From Bathymodiolus heckerae thiotrophic gill symbiont (GTDB lineage: Bacteria; Pseudomonadota; Gammaproteobacteria; PS1; Pseudothioglobaceae), in assembly GCF_900180345.1 (NCBI RefSeq), contig NZ_FXLV01000010.1, forward strand, positions 1 through 34,605: DNA of 34,605 nucleotides, read 5' to 3'. This document shows positions 6,806 to 17,497 of the stretch, in pieces; within the stretch, counting starts at the first letter, position 1, and every line of letters starts with the position of its first letter. The notes beneath the pieces are model-generated. The model saw only the letters and a program-made list of their open reading frames with translations. It was not told the DNA's origin and did no database searches. Both the position numbers and the translations under genes were made by a program.

Positions 6806-8560
6806 ATGATGAGAACACATTATTGCGGTGAATTAAATAAAGAAAATATCGATCAAACTGTTGAAATTTGTGGCTGGACTAATCGTCGTCGCGACCATGG
6901 CGGGGTAATATTTTTAGATGTGCGTGATAAGCGCGGCATTGTGCAAGTGGTGATTAACCCAAACAACCAAGATTTTGCTTTGGCTGAGACCATTCGCAAC
7001 GAGTTTGTGTTAAAAATCACGGGCAAAGTGATTGCCAGAGATGACAATCTTATCAACTCAAAACTTGCAACAGGTGCGATTGAAATTGTGGCTGATAAGA
7101 TTAAAATTCTAAATACTTCTAAGCCAGTGCCTTTTCAGATTGATGCGGTGGATACTTCAGAAGAGGTGCGCCTTAAATATCGTTTCCTAGATTTACGAAC
7201 CAATGTAATGCAACAGCGGCTAAAACTGCGCTCAAAAGTAACGCACTATATGCGTGATTTTATGGAAAACCATGATTTCTTAGACATTGAAACACCATTT
7301 TTAACCAAGGCAACCCCTGAGGGTGCGCGCGATTATTTGGTACCTTCACGCACTTATCCAGGCGAATTTTTTGCCCTGCCACAATCACCGCAATTATTCA
7401 AACAATTATTAATGATGTCGGGTTTTGAACGCTACTATCAAATCGTTCGATGTTTTAGAGATGAAGATTTGCGTGCCGACCGTCAGCCAGAATTCACCCA
7501 ACTTGATGTTGAAACCTCATTTATGAACGAAGATGAGATTATGGCAATGATGGAGGAAATGACACGAGGGCTATTTAAATCAGTAATTAATGTAGACTTA
7601 GATAGTAAATTTCCCACCATTACCTACGCCGATGCGATGGATAAATACGGTGTTGACCGCCCTGATATGCGTATTCCACTTGAGATTATCGGCATTGATG
7701 AGCTACTTGAAAACATTGAATTTAAAGTCTTCGCTGAGCCTGCTCAAAACCCAAATTCTCGGGTTGCAGCAATGAAAATTACTGGCGGCAGTAGCATTTC
7801 ACGCAAACAAATCGACAACTACACCAAATATGTCAGCATCTATGGCGCTAAAGGCTTGGCATATATAAAGATGAACGAAGAAGGTCCTGCTTCACCCATC
7901 TTAAAATTCCTTGGTAAAGAAGTTACACAAAACATCGTTGATAAAGTGGGTGCAGAAACAGGTGATATTATTTTCTTCGGTGCAGATAAAATCAAAGTGG
8001 TTAACGAGGCGTTGGGCAATCTGCGTGAAAAAATCGCCAAAGATTTAGACCTATACACCTGTAAATGGGCACCAATTTGGGTGGTTGACTTCCCTATGTT
8101 TGATGAAAATGACGACGGCTCTTTAAGCGCTATTCATCATCCATTTACCGCACCAAGTGTTAATGCTAAAACCTTAGAATCAGCCCCAAATACCGCCCTA
8201 TCTCGTGCCTATGACTTGGTCATTAACGGTTCTGAAGTTGGTGGTGGCTCTATTCGTATTCACCAAGTCGAAATGCAACAAACCGTGCTGAAATTATTAG
8301 GTATTTCCGATGAAGAAGCACAAGATAAATTCGGCTTTTTGCTCAATGCCCTAGAATATGGCTGCCCTCCTCACGGTGGTATGGCATTTGGCTTAGATCG
8401 TTTGGTAATGATTATGACAGGTAGCGATTCTATTCGTGATGTGATTGCCTTTCCAAAAACTCAAACTGCCGCTTGCCTGCTAACCAACGCCCCTGCCAGC
8501 GTGCCAAACAAAGTGTTAAGGGAATTAAGCATTAAAGTGAGTTTGCCTGAAAAAGATTAA
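6806..8560 (+). CDS. aspS: Aspartyl-tRNA synthetase
   Basis: The 584-residue enzyme shows the OB-fold anticodon domain, class II catalytic motifs ([45 protein letters not shown]), and the bacterial GAD insertion between about 290 and 400. AAAAGG precedes a double ATG; the second ATG (6809) is equally possible. The N-terminal loop reads RRRDHGG, with His at position 31 of this numbering. In Pseudomonas AspRS this His marks a non-discriminating enzyme that also charges tRNA-Asn, while E. coli has Leu. That role is inferred here. nadA starts 4 bp after its stop. Confidence 0.97.
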   Translation: MMRTHYCGELNKENIDQTVEICGWTNRRRDHGGVIFLDVRDKRGIVQVVINPNNQDFALAETIRNEFVLKITGKVIARDDNLINSKLATGAIEIVADKIKILNTSKPVPFQIDAVDTSEEVRLKYRFLDLRTNVMQQRLKLRSKVTHYMRDFMENHDFLDIETPFLTKATPEGARDYLVPSRTYPGEFFALPQSPQLFKQLLMMSGFERYYQIVRCFRDEDLRADRQPEFTQLDVETSFMNEDEIMAMMEEMTRGLFKSVINVDLDSKFPTITYADAMDKYGVDRPDMRIPLEIIGIDELLENIEFKVFAEPAQNPNSRVAAMKITGGSSISRKQIDNYTKYVSIYGAKGLAYIKMNEEGPASPILKFLGKEVTQNIVDKVGAETGDIIFFGADKIKVVNEALGNLREKIAKDLDLYTCKWAPIWVVDFPMFDENDDGSLSAIHHPFTAPSVNAKTLESAPNTALSRAYDLVINGSEVGGGSIRIHQVEMQQTVLKLLGISDEEAQDKFGFLLNALEYGCPPHGGMAFGLDRLVMIMTGSDSIRDVIAFPKTQTAACLLTNAPASVPNKVLRELSIKVSLPEKD

Positions 8561-8564
8561 TAAA

Positions 8565-9515
8565 GTGTCAATCCAAGCACAAATCAAATCTGCATTACAG
8601 GCTCAAAATGCCGTATTGGTGGCGCACTATTATGTGAGTGGCAATTTGCAAGATTTGGCGCAGGAAACAGGGGGATTGGTCTCTGATAGTTTAGAGATGG
8701 CACGATTTGGGCAAAACTGCGATGCTGACACCATTATCGTTGCAGGCGTTAAGTTTATGGGCGAAACGGCAAAAATCCTCTCACCTGAAAAAACCGTTTT
8801 GGTATTGGATAAAAATGCCACTTGTTCGTTAGATGAAGATTGCCCGATTGAGGATTTTTCAAAATTTTGCGACCAGCACTCCGATAGAAAAATCGTGGTT
8901 TATGCCAACACTTCAGCTGAGGTTAAAGCCCGTGCTGACTGGGTAGTCACCTCAGGCAGTGCACTCAAAGTGGTAAAACATTTACACGAACAAGGGCATA
9001 AAATTCTTTGGGCACCTGACAAGCATTTAGGGCGTTATGTGCAAAATGAAACAGATGCAGATATGCTACTTTGGCAAGGTGCGTGCGTGGTACACGAGCG
9101 TTTTAAGGCAGATGCCTTGTCAGCACTTAAAGCAAAACACCCACAGGCTTGCGTGTTGGTACATCCAGAATCCCCACAAGCGGTAGTAAATTTAGCTGAT
9201 GTAGTTGGCTCAACCACGGCGCTGATTAATGCTGTCAAAGACCGAGAAGAGCAAACCTTTATTGTGGCAACAGACAACGGCATTTTCCACAAAATGCACG
9301 CAGTAGCACCACATAAAAAACTCATAGAAGCCCCAACTGCAGGCGTAGGTGCGGATTGTGAAAGTTGTGCGCATTGCGAGTGGATGGCGATGAATACACT
9401 GGAAAAGTTATTAGAAACCCTAAACAACCAGCAGAATGAAATTAAAATTGACAAAAACATCACTCAACAGGCACAACATTCAATACAAAAATTACTAGAT
9501 TTTACGGAGAAATAA
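8565..9515 (+). CDS. nadA: Quinolinate synthase NadA
   Basis: Start is GTG at 8565, 4 bp after the aspS stop. The 316-residue enzyme condenses iminoaspartate with dihydroxyacetone phosphate to give quinolinate for NAD synthesis. It has the family N-terminus (VLVAHYY...[17 protein letters not shown]) and Cys residues for the 4Fe-4S cluster at [17 protein letters not shown] and [20 protein letters not shown] is conserved too. nadB and nadC are not in the window. It is probably co-transcribed with aspS and yebC. Confidence 0.97.
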   Translation: MSIQAQIKSALQAQNAVLVAHYYVSGNLQDLAQETGGLVSDSLEMARFGQNCDADTIIVAGVKFMGETAKILSPEKTVLVLDKNATCSLDEDCPIEDFSKFCDQHSDRKIVVYANTSAEVKARADWVVTSGSALKVVKHLHEQGHKILWAPDKHLGRYVQNETDADMLLWQGACVVHERFKADALSALKAKHPQACVLVHPESPQAVVNLADVVGSTTALINAVKDREEQTFIVATDNGIFHKMHAVAPHKKLIEAPTAGVGADCESCAHCEWMAMNTLEKLLETLNNQQNEIKIDKNITQQAQHSIQKLLDFTEK

Positions 9516-9518
9516 AAA

Positions 9519-10259
9519 ATGGCAGGACACAGTAAATGGCACAACATTCAACACCGAAAAGGTGCGCAAGATGCCAAACGAGGCAAAATTTTTACTAAAC
9601 TAATCAAGGAAATTGTTATCGCTGCCAAAGCAGGTGGCGGTGTAATTGAAAATAACCCTTCTCTTAGAATGGTAATTGACAAAGCCTTGGCAGCGAATAT
9701 GAAACGAGATACCATCGAAAGTGCCGTTAAACGAGGCAGTGGCGACCTTGATGGCGAAAATTATTACGAAGTGCGTTATGAAGGTTACGGCTTGGGTGGC
9801 ACAGCTATTATGGTAGACACCCTGACGGATAATCGCAATCGCACCGTGGCAGATGTGCGCCATGCTTTTTCTAAACATGGAGGCAATTTGGGCACAGATG
9901 GTTCGGTGGCTTATTTGTTTAAAAAACAGGGTTTTATCAGTTTTATCTCAGGTAATGAAGATCAAATTATGGAAGTGGCACTGGAAGCAGGTGCACAGGA
10001 TATTATCAATAATGACGATGGCTCAGTCGATGTAGTTACCGAACCCGAAGATTTTTTCACTGTAAAAGACGCACTTACCGATGCTGGACTTGAGTCAAGC
10101 CATGCCGAAGTGACTATGGAGCCTGATAATCGTGTCGCACTTAATCTCGGCGATGCAGAAAAATTCATGAAACTCATCGACCGCCTAGAGGACTTAGACG
10201 ATACACAAGAAGTCTATCACAACGCTGATATTTCTGATGAGGTTATGGCACAACTCTAA
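9519..10259 (+). CDS. yebC: YebC/PmpR family protein (transcription or translation factor)
   Basis: The 246-residue protein starts with the invariant [22 protein letters not shown] and covers the full three-domain YebC family length. GGAG lies about 8 bp before its ATG. Family members bind DNA as regulators (PmpR) and have also been shown to relieve ribosome stalling at proline stretches. It follows nadA by 3 bp. Confidence 0.97.
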   Translation: MAGHSKWHNIQHRKGAQDAKRGKIFTKLIKEIVIAAKAGGGVIENNPSLRMVIDKALAANMKRDTIESAVKRGSGDLDGENYYEVRYEGYGLGGTAIMVDTLTDNRNRTVADVRHAFSKHGGNLGTDGSVAYLFKKQGFISFISGNEDQIMEVALEAGAQDIINNDDGSVDVVTEPEDFFTVKDALTDAGLESSHAEVTMEPDNRVALNLGDAEKFMKLIDRLEDLDDTQEVYHNADISDEVMAQL

Positions 10260-10289
10260 AGTAGTTTGTGCAATAAAGGTGATGTTTAA

Positions 10290-10494
10290 ATGAAAAACCC
10301 ATTTTCTAAACTTGAAAGTTGGCTGCAAAATATCGCCCTAGAAGTCAAAATAAAAAACCTTCTACAAGCAAGCAAAAACCACATAAAACGCTACTATCGT
10401 AGTTACCATATTCCTTTTTTATATCATTGGATTATCACTTGGCTGGGTTATTGGCTATTATGCTTATAGACAGAGTCCACTTTTTTACAAATAG
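10290..10494 (+). pseudogene. Small single-span membrane protein with a probable frameshift
   Basis: ATG at 10290, preceded by AAAGGTG, opens a basic amphipathic N-terminus (MKNPFSKLESWLQNIALEVK) that continues to about HIKRYY near 10395. In the same frame it then degrades to an aromatic tail and TAG at 10467-10469 (59 aa). One base out, from about 10399, the reading VVTIFLFYIIGLSLGWVIGY gives a clean membrane helix ending ...RQSPLFYK and TAG at 10492-10494. The join lies near ACTATCGTAG. This looks like a ~67-residue inner-membrane protein broken by a single-base insertion. I do not recognise the family. The remaining gap 10495-10537 holds only the purL leader. Confidence 0.5.
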
Positions 10495-10537
10495 AAGACA
10501 AGAAAACAAATGACATATTTATTTACCGTAAACCACT

Positions 10538-13500
10538 ATGATTAAAACTATTCAACACATTCAAGCATTACGAGGCTTTAAAAAAGCAGGATTAAACAAA
10601 AAACTTTCTGCATTAGGGGTGCAACTTATTGACACAGAGTTTGTGCATTTTGCTAATTGCGATAGTGCGCTGACGGCGACTGAGGCTGAGATGCTGGAGG
10701 CATTGTTAAGTTATGAAGAGCGAATTGAGATAACAAGTAGCACGCAAATCATCATTATGCCACGCCTTGGTACGATTTCGCCTTGGTCATCTAAGGCAAG
10801 TGATATTTTGCATTTGTGCGGGCTTAAAAAAATCAGCCGTATTGAGCGAGGGATTGTTTATCATTTTGATAAAAAAATCACCAATAAAAAAGCCGTTTTA
10901 GCTGTCATTATGGACAAAATGACCGAGTCAGAACTTAGATCAATAGAGGATGTGCACTCGATTTTTGATGATTTTGAGCCACAGGCTTTTAGCAGTGTTG
11001 ATATTCTGTCTGACGGAAAATCTGCACTAGAACACGCTAATACTACACTAGGTTTGGCGTTATCGAGCGGGGAAATTGATTATTTGCTAGAGAGTTTTAG
11101 CCAATTAAAACGCAATCCAACCGATGTGGAACTGATGATGTTTGCGCAGGCAAATTCTGAGCATTGTCGACACAAAATTTTTAACGCCGATTGGACTGTC
11201 GATGGCGTAGCACAAGCAAAAAGCCTGTTTGCTATGATTCGTAACACTTATCACCAGCATCCTGAGGGTTTGCTCAGCGTCTATTCGGACAACTCTGCGG
11301 TAATGGCAGGCTATCAAGGTGAGCGTTTTTATGCTGATGAAAATGGCAAATATGTCACCTCGACAGAGCATAGGGCGATTTTGATGAAAGTGGAAACCCA
11401 TAACCACCCTACTGCCATTGCCCCACATCCAGGGGCTGCGACTGGGTCTGGAGGCGAGATTCGTGATGAAGGTGCGACAGGTCAAGGTTCAAAACCCAAG
11501 GTAGGTTTGTGCGGATTTAGTGTGTCTAATCTTAAAATAAACGGTGCCAAACAGCCATGGGAAGCTGAATACGGCAAGCCCAGTCACATTGTCTCAGCGC
11601 TGGATATTATGTTGGAAGGCCCAATTGGTGCGGCCAGTTTTAACAACGAATTTGGTCGCCCAAACATACTCGGTTATTTTAGAACTTATGAGCAACAAAC
11701 CCCTGATGGCGATGTGCGGGGCTATCACAAGCCGATTATGCTGGCTGGCGGATTGGGGCATATTCAAGAGCAACATATTGAAAAAGGCAATATTCCTGTG
11801 GGCAGTTTGATTATCGTTTTGGGTGGCCCAGCGATGTTGATTGGTTTGGGTGGTGGTGCGGCATCGTCTATCAATAGTGGCGAGCAAAATGAAGATTTAG
11901 ATTTTGCTTCGGTGCAACGCGCTAATCCAGAAATGCAGCGCCGTGCGCAAGAAGTTATTGACCGTTGTGCCAATTTAGGCGATAAAAATCCTATTATCTC
12001 CATTCACGATATTGGGGCTGGTGGCTTGTCAAATGGCTTACCTGAATTGGTGAATGATGCAGGCAAAGGCGGGTGTTTTCAGCTACGCAATATCCCCAAC
12101 GATGACAAGAAAATGTCGCCACTTGAGGTTTGGTGTAACGAATCACAAGAGCGGTATGTACTAGCGATTAGCAACGAGAGTCTTGAATTATTTAGCCAAC
12201 TTTGCCAGCGTGAGCGTGCGCCATTTGCCGTATTGGGCGAGTCAACCAAACAACAAGAATTGATTTTAAGCGATGCTTTATTTAACAACAATCCTATTGA
12301 AATGCCGATGAGCGTGCTACTCGGCAACCCACCCAAAACCACGATTGATGCCACCACACAGCCACTTAATCCCAACACGCTAGACACAAGTGCTATTGCA
12401 CTTGATGAGGCGATTAGTAGAATATTACAATTACCCACCGTTGCCAGCAAAAACTTCCTGATTACTATTGGCGATAGAAGTGTAACGGGTATGGTGGCTC
12501 GTGACCAATTTATCGGCCCGTGGCAGGTTCCAGTGGCAGATTGTGCGATTTCTACTGCCGATTACACAGGCTATCAGGGCGAAATTATGTCTTTGGGCGA
12601 ACGCACACCTCTGGCATTGTGTGATGCCAATGCCGCTGCCAGAATGACCATTGGCGAAGCACTTACCAATATGCTTGGTGGCTATGTTGAAAACATTCAT
12701 CATATCAGTCTAAGCGCTAACTGGATGAGTGCCAGCGGTCATACGGGCGAAGATGCCAAATTGTTTGAGGCAGTAAAAGCAGTGGGTATGGATTTGTGCC
12801 CTAAACTAGGTTTGACCGTGCCAGTTGGCAAAGATTCGATGAGTATGAAAAGTGCTTGGGTTGAAAATGGAGAAGAAAAATCAGTCACTGCCCCACTTTC
12901 CCTCATCATTACTGCATTTTCCAAAACGCCTGATGTGCGAGCACAAATCACCCCATTGCTTGACACTACGATAGAGAGTGAATTACTGCTGATTGATTTA
13001 GGGCTTGGTAAAAATCGCATGGGTGGCTCTTGCTTAGCACAAGTTTATAGTCAAATCGGTAATACTGCACCAAACCTTGATGATTCAACACTGTTTAAGA
13101 GTTTTTTCACTGCCATTAACCAACTTAATCAAGACGGTTTAATTAGTGCTTATCACGACCGTAGTGATGGCGGTGTTATCACCACCTTGCTAGAAATGGC
13201 GTTTGCCTCTCATTGTGGTTTAGACATTGCCGAGGATGATATTTACACTCTGTTTAACGAAGAACTGGGCTGCGTTATTCAAGTAGAAAACAGCAACAAA
13301 ACAGCCGTAAAAAACGCACTGTCTAAGGCTGGATTAGCAGACTGCACCCGTGTTATTGCCACACTCAACAATACCGATACCTTCAATATCGGCAATTTTA
13401 GCGAAAAACGCAACACCTTACAGCAGTTGTGGAGCAAGACTTCTTACGAGATTGCCAAACTTAGAGACAACCCTGAATGCGCCAAACAAGAATTTGACTT

Positions 13501-14329
13501 AGTCGGACAAAACACGCTGGGGCTACAAACAAACACAACATTTGACATCAACCAAGCACCTGCCATCTTGACCCATCGCCCTAAAGTCGCCATTTTGCGT
13601 GAGCAAGGCGTCAATGGACATATCGAAATGGCAGCCGCCTTTGACAAAGCAGGATTTGAGGCAATTGATGTACACATGAGTGATATTTTAGCCAATCGCC
13701 TTTCCCTGTCCGAATTTAACGGCTTGGTGGCTTGCGGTGGCTTTTCGTATGGCGATGTGTTGGGTGCTGGGCGTGGCTGGGCAAGATCCATCCTTTACAA
13801 TCCGCACGCCAAAGATACATTTGAAGCCTTTTTTAATCGCAACGACAGCTTTGCCCTAGGGGTATGTAACGGCTGCCAAATGATGTCTAATTTAGGCGAA
13901 ATTATCCCCGGTAGCGACTATTTTCCCGCCTTTAAACACAACACTTCTGAGCAATTTGAAGCACGCTTTTCTTCGGTTAAAATCGGCAAAACCAACTCTC
14001 TGTTTTTTGACGGTATGCAAGGCTCCATCATCCCAGTCGTTACCGCCCACGGCGAAGGTCGTGCCATTTTTACCGGCGAGCAAAACAACAACATTGCCCT
14101 ACAATATGTTGATCACCAAGGCGACGCCACCCAAGCCTATCCGCACAATCCAAATGGGTCGGATTTTGCCACGGCAGGCGTTACCAACAAATCTGGGCAA
14201 GTTACCCTGATGATGCCACACCCAGAGCGTGTTATTCGAGCCGTGCAAAACTCACACCACCCGAAAGACTGGAATGAGCGCAGCCCATGGATGAAAATGT
14301 TTGAAAACGCCAGAACCTGGATCGGATAA
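10538..14329 (+). CDS. purL: Phosphoribosylformylglycinamidine synthase, large single-chain form
   Basis: The 1263-residue enzyme carries out step four of purine synthesis (FGAR + Gln + ATP to FGAM). It has the N-terminal domain, the PurS-like linker, two AIRS-type ATP-binding halves ([31 protein letters not shown]-like VGKDSMSMK near 760), and a C-terminal class I glutaminase with GVCNGCQMM (nucleophile Cys) and the His/Glu pair in MMPHPERV. The length is slightly under that of E. coli PurL (~1295). It is complete. No strong ribosome site precedes the ATG. Confidence 0.98.
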   Translation: MIKTIQHIQALRGFKKAGLNKKLSALGVQLIDTEFVHFANCDSALTATEAEMLEALLSYEERIEITSSTQIIIMPRLGTISPWSSKASDILHLCGLKKISRIERGIVYHFDKKITNKKAVLAVIMDKMTESELRSIEDVHSIFDDFEPQAFSSVDILSDGKSALEHANTTLGLALSSGEIDYLLESFSQLKRNPTDVELMMFAQANSEHCRHKIFNADWTVDGVAQAKSLFAMIRNTYHQHPEGLLSVYSDNSAVMAGYQGERFYADENGKYVTSTEHRAILMKVETHNHPTAIAPHPGAATGSGGEIRDEGATGQGSKPKVGLCGFSVSNLKINGAKQPWEAEYGKPSHIVSALDIMLEGPIGAASFNNEFGRPNILGYFRTYEQQTPDGDVRGYHKPIMLAGGLGHIQEQHIEKGNIPVGSLIIVLGGPAMLIGLGGGAASSINSGEQNEDLDFASVQRANPEMQRRAQEVIDRCANLGDKNPIISIHDIGAGGLSNGLPELVNDAGKGGCFQLRNIPNDDKKMSPLEVWCNESQERYVLAISNESLELFSQLCQRERAPFAVLGESTKQQELILSDALFNNNPIEMPMSVLLGNPPKTTIDATTQPLNPNTLDTSAIALDEAISRILQLPTVASKNFLITIGDRSVTGMVARDQFIGPWQVPVADCAISTADYTGYQGEIMSLGERTPLALCDANAAARMTIGEALTNMLGGYVENIHHISLSANWMSASGHTGEDAKLFEAVKAVGMDLCPKLGLTVPVGKDSMSMKSAWVENGEEKSVTAPLSLIITAFSKTPDVRAQITPLLDTTIESELLLIDLGLGKNRMGGSCLAQVYSQIGNTAPNLDDSTLFKSFFTAINQLNQDGLISAYHDRSDGGVITTLLEMAFASHCGLDIAEDDIYTLFNEELGCVIQVENSNKTAVKNALSKAGLADCTRVIATLNNTDTFNIGNFSEKRNTLQQLWSKTSYEIAKLRDNPECAKQEFDLVGQNTLGLQTNTTFDINQAPAILTHRPKVAILREQGVNGHIEMAAAFDKAGFEAIDVHMSDILANRLSLSEFNGLVACGGFSYGDVLGAGRGWARSILYNPHAKDTFEAFFNRNDSFALGVCNGCQMMSNLGEIIPGSDYFPAFKHNTSEQFEARFSSVKIGKTNSLFFDGMQGSIIPVVTAHGEGRAIFTGEQNNNIALQYVDHQGDATQAYPHNPNGSDFATAGVTNKSGQVTLMMPHPERVIRAVQNSHHPKDWNERSPWMKMFENARTWIG

Positions 14330-14335
14330 ACAACC

Positions 14336-14360
14336 CTTGTCAAGGTTGAACCTTGACAAG
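14336..14360. repeat. 25-bp palindromic repeat, copy A
   Basis: Two 12-base arms, CTTGTCAAGGTT and AACCTTGACAAG, are separated by a single G. The inner 23 bases recur exactly at 16402-16424. It lies between purL and the YgjP gene, 6 bp after the purL stop. It has no T run, so it is not a standard terminator. Confidence 0.85.
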
Positions 14361-14370
14361 ATAGACTTTA

Positions 14371-15036
14371 ATGAAACTACCTTATTATCAACTGATTCGC
14401 TCTAAGCGTAAAACTCTGAGTCTACAAATTAACCGTAGCGGCGAGTTGCTCGTTCGTGCACCGCAGCAATTATCTGTTAAAAAAATTGAAGCATTTATTC
14501 GAGAAAAATCCGCTTGGATTGAGAAAAAAACCCAAACACTGCGAGAAAATGCACAACCAAAACCCACTTATTTAAACGGCGAAGTGTTCCTATATTTGGG
14601 TAATTATTATCCTTTAATACGGGAACAAGCTCCAAAAAACAAACTTGAATTTGAGGGAAAGGTTTTTAAACTGAGTAGCGCAGATAACGGTAGCACAGAG
14701 TTTCACCGCTGGTATAAAGCCTCATTTAAGAAAATCGCCCTGCCTAGGCTTGATTACTACGCCGATTTGCACCAGCTAAACTACCAAAAAGTGCGGCTAA
14801 AATCACAAAAAACCTTGTGGGGATCGTGTAGTAGCGCAAATAACATCAATCTAAATTATTTACTGATTGGCGCACCAATCTCAGTTATTGACTATGTTAT
14901 TGTGCATGAACTGGCGCACATTAAGCACAAAAATCATTCAAAAGTATTTTGGCAATTGGTTGCGTTCATCCTGCCTGAGTATAAAACTGAAAAACAATGG
15001 CTAAAAGACCACGGTCACAAACTTCATAACCTGTAA
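14371..15036 (+). CDS. YgjP/DUF45-type M48-like zinc metallopeptidase
   Basis: The 221-residue protein has the WLM/YgjP-family signature: a basic N-terminus (YQLIRSKRKTLSLQI), then KTLWGSCSSANNINLNYLL, then the zinc motif HELAHIKHKNHSKVFW with HExxH and a downstream His ligand. The length is close to the family norm (~230). Physiological substrates are unknown; the E. coli homologue is reported to be a zinc-binding protein of unclear role. Its stop codon abuts that of the convergent grxD with no bases between, so no intergenic terminator separates them. Confidence 0.9.
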   Translation: MKLPYYQLIRSKRKTLSLQINRSGELLVRAPQQLSVKKIEAFIREKSAWIEKKTQTLRENAQPKPTYLNGEVFLYLGNYYPLIREQAPKNKLEFEGKVFKLSSADNGSTEFHRWYKASFKKIALPRLDYYADLHQLNYQKVRLKSQKTLWGSCSSANNINLNYLLIGAPISVIDYVIVHELAHIKHKNHSKVFWQLVAFILPEYKTEKQWLKDHGHKLHNL

Positions 15037-15363
15037 TTAAGCATTAAACTTTTCTACCGCTGATTCCATCTCACCTTTAAGCGTGCCCATTTCTGCCATT
15101 TCAACAATAATATCGCCGCCACCCATTAACTCAGAGTTGAAATAAATTTGCGGGAAAGTTGGCCAGTCGGCAAAAGCTGGTAGATTTTTCATCACCTCTT
15201 GGTCGTCAAAAATATTCACATATGAAAACTCCACCCCTGTAGAGGCGAGTGTTTTCGCCGCAGTTGATGAAAAACCACATTGTGGGAATTGAGGCGTGCC
15301 TTTCATATATAAAACGATTGGTGCGCTATCCACTTGTTTTTGGATTCTCTCTAATACATCCAT
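15037..15363 (-). CDS. grxD: Monothiol glutaredoxin, Grx4 type
   Basis: The start at 15363 (MDVLERIQKQVDSAPIV) is chosen because AAGGAG lies 7 bp before it; an ATG six codons upstream lies before this ribosome site. The 108-residue protein has the single-Cys site CGFS (FPQCGFS), the glutathione/Fe-S pocket (LYMKGTPQ, WPTFPQIY) and GGGDI. It transfers or stores 2Fe-2S clusters, usually with BolA, in the cytoplasm. Confidence 0.96.
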   Translation of the reverse strand: MDVLERIQKQVDSAPIVLYMKGTPQFPQCGFSSTAAKTLASTGVEFSYVNIFDDQEVMKNLPAFADWPTFPQIYFNSELMGGGDIIVEMAEMGTLKGEMESAVEKFNA

Positions 15364-15458
15364 GATTTTCTCCTTAAGCATAAAACTTCAATATTTTATA
15401 CCGTTTATAAAGCGTAATAACATTAAAAAAGCGTTAGAAAGTGTGGGTATTTTTGGGA

Positions 15459-16052
15459 TTAGGGTGTTTTGATTGCCTGAGAAATGGTATATTTTTGCCC
15501 TTGCTTGAGTTTTTTGTAGTTACCAAACACGGATTTAAAGTTGTCTTTGACAAAATGCCGCAAGCCATTAATAGTCACAAAAGTAATTCTGCCTCCTGGC
15601 TTCAGTGCATCATAAGCATCATACAAAATAATACTAAGCTGTTCTCTACCCACTTTAGCGGGCACATTCGAGACAATTTGGTCAAAATAATTATCCTTAT
15701 TAACCCCCAAAAACGCATCCGACAAAATCGCCTTAGCATTGTCAATACGATTCAGTTTGGCGTTAATATTTGACAACTCAACAGCCACAAAATCCTTGTC
15801 CACCATACACACCTCACCTTGAGGACAAGACTTTGCCAGTGCCAAGCCAATCGGTCCATAACCACAACCAAGGTCAAGACACTTATCAGCCTCGCTCACT
15901 TGCAGATATTTCATCAACAGCACTGTGCCATCATCAATCGCACGAGGCGAAAACACCCCCCAGCGGGTTTTAAGCGTCAAATCATACCCCAACAAATGAG
16001 CCTGGACAGTTAAATCTTGCTTGAGTTTGGCAATATCATTACGAAAAAACAT
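15459..16052 (-). CDS. MTS-domain class I methyltransferase (RsmC/YbxB-like)
   Basis: The 197-residue protein has the SAM-binding motif DLGCGYGPIG (residues 60-69) and the MTS small-domain layout with TRWGVFSPRAID near 29-40. The length matches single-domain YbxB-type enzymes rather than the two-domain E. coli RsmC (~340). The usual catalytic NPP(F/I) motif reads SNVPAKVG at 128-135. It may modify guanine in 16S rRNA or a similar substrate, but the altered motif leaves activity and target open. Confidence 0.8.
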   Translation of the reverse strand: MFFRNDIAKLKQDLTVQAHLLGYDLTLKTRWGVFSPRAIDDGTVLLMKYLQVSEADKCLDLGCGYGPIGLALAKSCPQGEVCMVDKDFVAVELSNINAKLNRIDNAKAILSDAFLGVNKDNYFDQIVSNVPAKVGREQLSIILYDAYDALKPGGRITFVTINGLRHFVKDNFKSVFGNYKKLKQGQKYTISQAIKTP

Positions 16053-16167
16053 AAAATAGTATTTTAATGGTAATTGTTAAGGGTTAACTATTAATTATTA
16101 ATTATTAATGACAAATGATTATCCGGCCACAAAGAGGCAAGGCTTGCTTCTCGCTCTTTAGAAGAAA

Positions 16168-16365
16168 GTGCAATGCGTGGCCAGTAAAGTCATTAACCTG
16201 AATACCAATAAAAGTGGCACAACCTTTACCATTACTGGTAGCGCAGACCAAGCCAGTTTTACCCTTAGTGGCACCACTATTTACGTAAACCACGAACGCA
16301 TTCAATCCACCGACAACAAAGTCCATAGCAACGGCATCAAAGGTACAGTTCGTTGGAAGCTTTAA
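16168..16365 (+). other. Unassigned short open frame (possible protein tail remnant)
   Basis: From GTG at 16168 a 65-residue frame reads SGTTFTITGSADQASFTLSG and then TTIYVNHERI, with alternating polar/hydrophobic β-strand-like residues and codon use similar to nearby genes. There is no ribosome site, and TAG lies at 16159-16161. It could be the C-terminal tail of a lost surface or pilin-like protein, or a chance frame. It lies in the 425-bp gap 16053-16477. Otherwise the gap holds an A/T-rich ATTAATT tandem tract (about 16088-16108), a weak hairpin at 16366-16390 and palindrome copy B. Confidence 0.3.
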
Positions 16366-16400
16366 TCAGGCAAAACTTGATTAATTGCCTAATTGTCAAG

Positions 16401-16425
16401 GTTGTCAAGGTTGAACCTTGACAAC
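16401..16425. repeat. 25-bp palindromic repeat, copy B
   Basis: Arms GTTGTCAAGGTT and AACCTTGACAAC surround a single G. The inner 23 bases equal those of copy A at 14336-14360; only the outermost pair differs (G/C for C/G), which keeps the pairing. A partial direct repeat TTGTCAAG precedes it (16393-16400). It lies downstream of trhO (minus strand). Confidence 0.85.
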
Positions 16426-16477
16426 AGGGGGTAGTAGAGACGAGCCGCTCGTTTTAGGGGGAGGAAAGGGTTTGTTT

Positions 16478-17434
16478 TTATGACGAGATGGTGGCTTTCT
16501 TTTTCGTTTTGGCGTTAATTATCTGTGCGGCATTGTCGCCAATATGCTCTTCACCACGCACTTTTGCCAGCTCGATTTGGTGTTGTCTTTCTTTGTAACG
16601 ACTGAGTTGATCTTCAGAGCGAGTGCCGTGGCAACGAGGACAAGAAATCCCTTTTTCATAATGTTGGTGTTGTTTGTCTGCCGCTGTAATAGGATAACGG
16701 CAGGCGTGACATTGGTCGTATTGCCCTTGTTCTAAATTATGCTTAACGGCGACTCGCTCATCAAACACGAAACATTCGCCCTCCCAAAGGCTTTCGGCCT
16801 CATCCATTTCCTCTAAGTATTTCAACACACCGCCGTGTAGGTGATAAACGGACTTAAAGCCTTGTGATTTTAAATAAGCAGTGGATTTTTCGCAACGAAT
16901 ACCACCAGTGCAGAACATTGCCACTTTTTTATCACGATATTGCTCTAAATTTTCTTTGGTATAAGCAGGAAATTCTCTAAAAGTCTCAGTATTCGGGTTA
17001 ATAGCACCTTTAAAACTGCCAATCCCATATTCATAATCATTACGAGTGTCAATCAACACCACATCAGGGTCGTTAATGAGTGTATTCCAATCTTTGGGTT
17101 TCACATAAGTGCCAACTGAAGATAGTGGGTCTATGTGCTCAACGCCTAGCGTTACGATTTCTTTTTTGAGTTTAACTTTGAGGCGTTTAAAAGGTAATTT
17201 TTTAGCCTGGGAAAACTTAATTTCTAAATTGTTAAAGCGTCCATCGTCTTCAAGGAACTGAACCAATTTATCAATCGCATCTTGTGTACCAGCGACTGTG
17301 CCGTTCAGCCCTTCTAATGCCAAAAGCAGTGTGCCTTTTATTTCTAAATCCGCCATTAATGTACACAAAGGTGTACGGAATTTTTCAAAATCATCTAAAC
17401 GCACGAACTGATAAAGGGCGCAAACTGTGAACAT
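16478..17434 (-). CDS. trhO: tRNA uridine(34) hydroxylase (rhodanese-related, YceA/TrhO)
   Basis: The 318-residue protein has the N-terminal YceA domain (residues ~1-95, with [16 protein letters not shown]), a rhodanese domain (~120-215) with Cys175 and Cys181 in [11 protein letters not shown], and a C-terminal zinc-finger-like CHAC...CPRC region (~240-275). TrhO makes 5-hydroxyuridine at the wobble position of several tRNAs using O2. The rhodanese Cys residues needed are present. It is divergent from dxs, 63 bp apart. Confidence 0.95.
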   Translation of the reverse strand: MFTVCALYQFVRLDDFEKFRTPLCTLMADLEIKGTLLLALEGLNGTVAGTQDAIDKLVQFLEDDGRFNNLEIKFSQAKKLPFKRLKVKLKKEIVTLGVEHIDPLSSVGTYVKPKDWNTLINDPDVVLIDTRNDYEYGIGSFKGAINPNTETFREFPAYTKENLEQYRDKKVAMFCTGGIRCEKSTAYLKSQGFKSVYHLHGGVLKYLEEMDEAESLWEGECFVFDERVAVKHNLEQGQYDQCHACRYPITAADKQHQHYEKGISCPRCHGTRSEDQLSRYKERQHQIELAKVRGEEHIGDNAAQIINAKTKKKATISS

Positions 17435-17461
17435 AAGTTTTTTATTGCAATAAAAGTATCT

Positions 17462-17491
17462 ATTTTACAATGAGATATAAATGTTTGTCAG
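17462..17491 (-). promoter_or_regulatory. Probable promoter of trhO
   Basis: On the minus strand CTGACA (17486-17491) and TAAAAT (17462-17467) are separated by 18 bp, about 28 bp before the trhO ATG. The -35 lies beside a TATAAT (17494-17499) on the other strand that may serve dxs. Confidence 0.5.
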
Positions 17492-17497
17492 CGTATA

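Noticed and set aside
10290-10494. Programmed frameshift in the small membrane gene
   Set aside because: No slippery heptamer or stimulatory structure is visible at the junction; a plain indel is simpler.
14336-14360. Rho-independent terminator of purL
   Set aside because: The palindrome has no U run and the same unit recurs at 16401, so it is a repeat rather than a dedicated terminator.
16105-16326. Minus-strand frame antisense to the 16168-16365 frame
   Set aside because: No ribosome site, no recognisable motif, and the plus frame has the more coding-like codon pattern.
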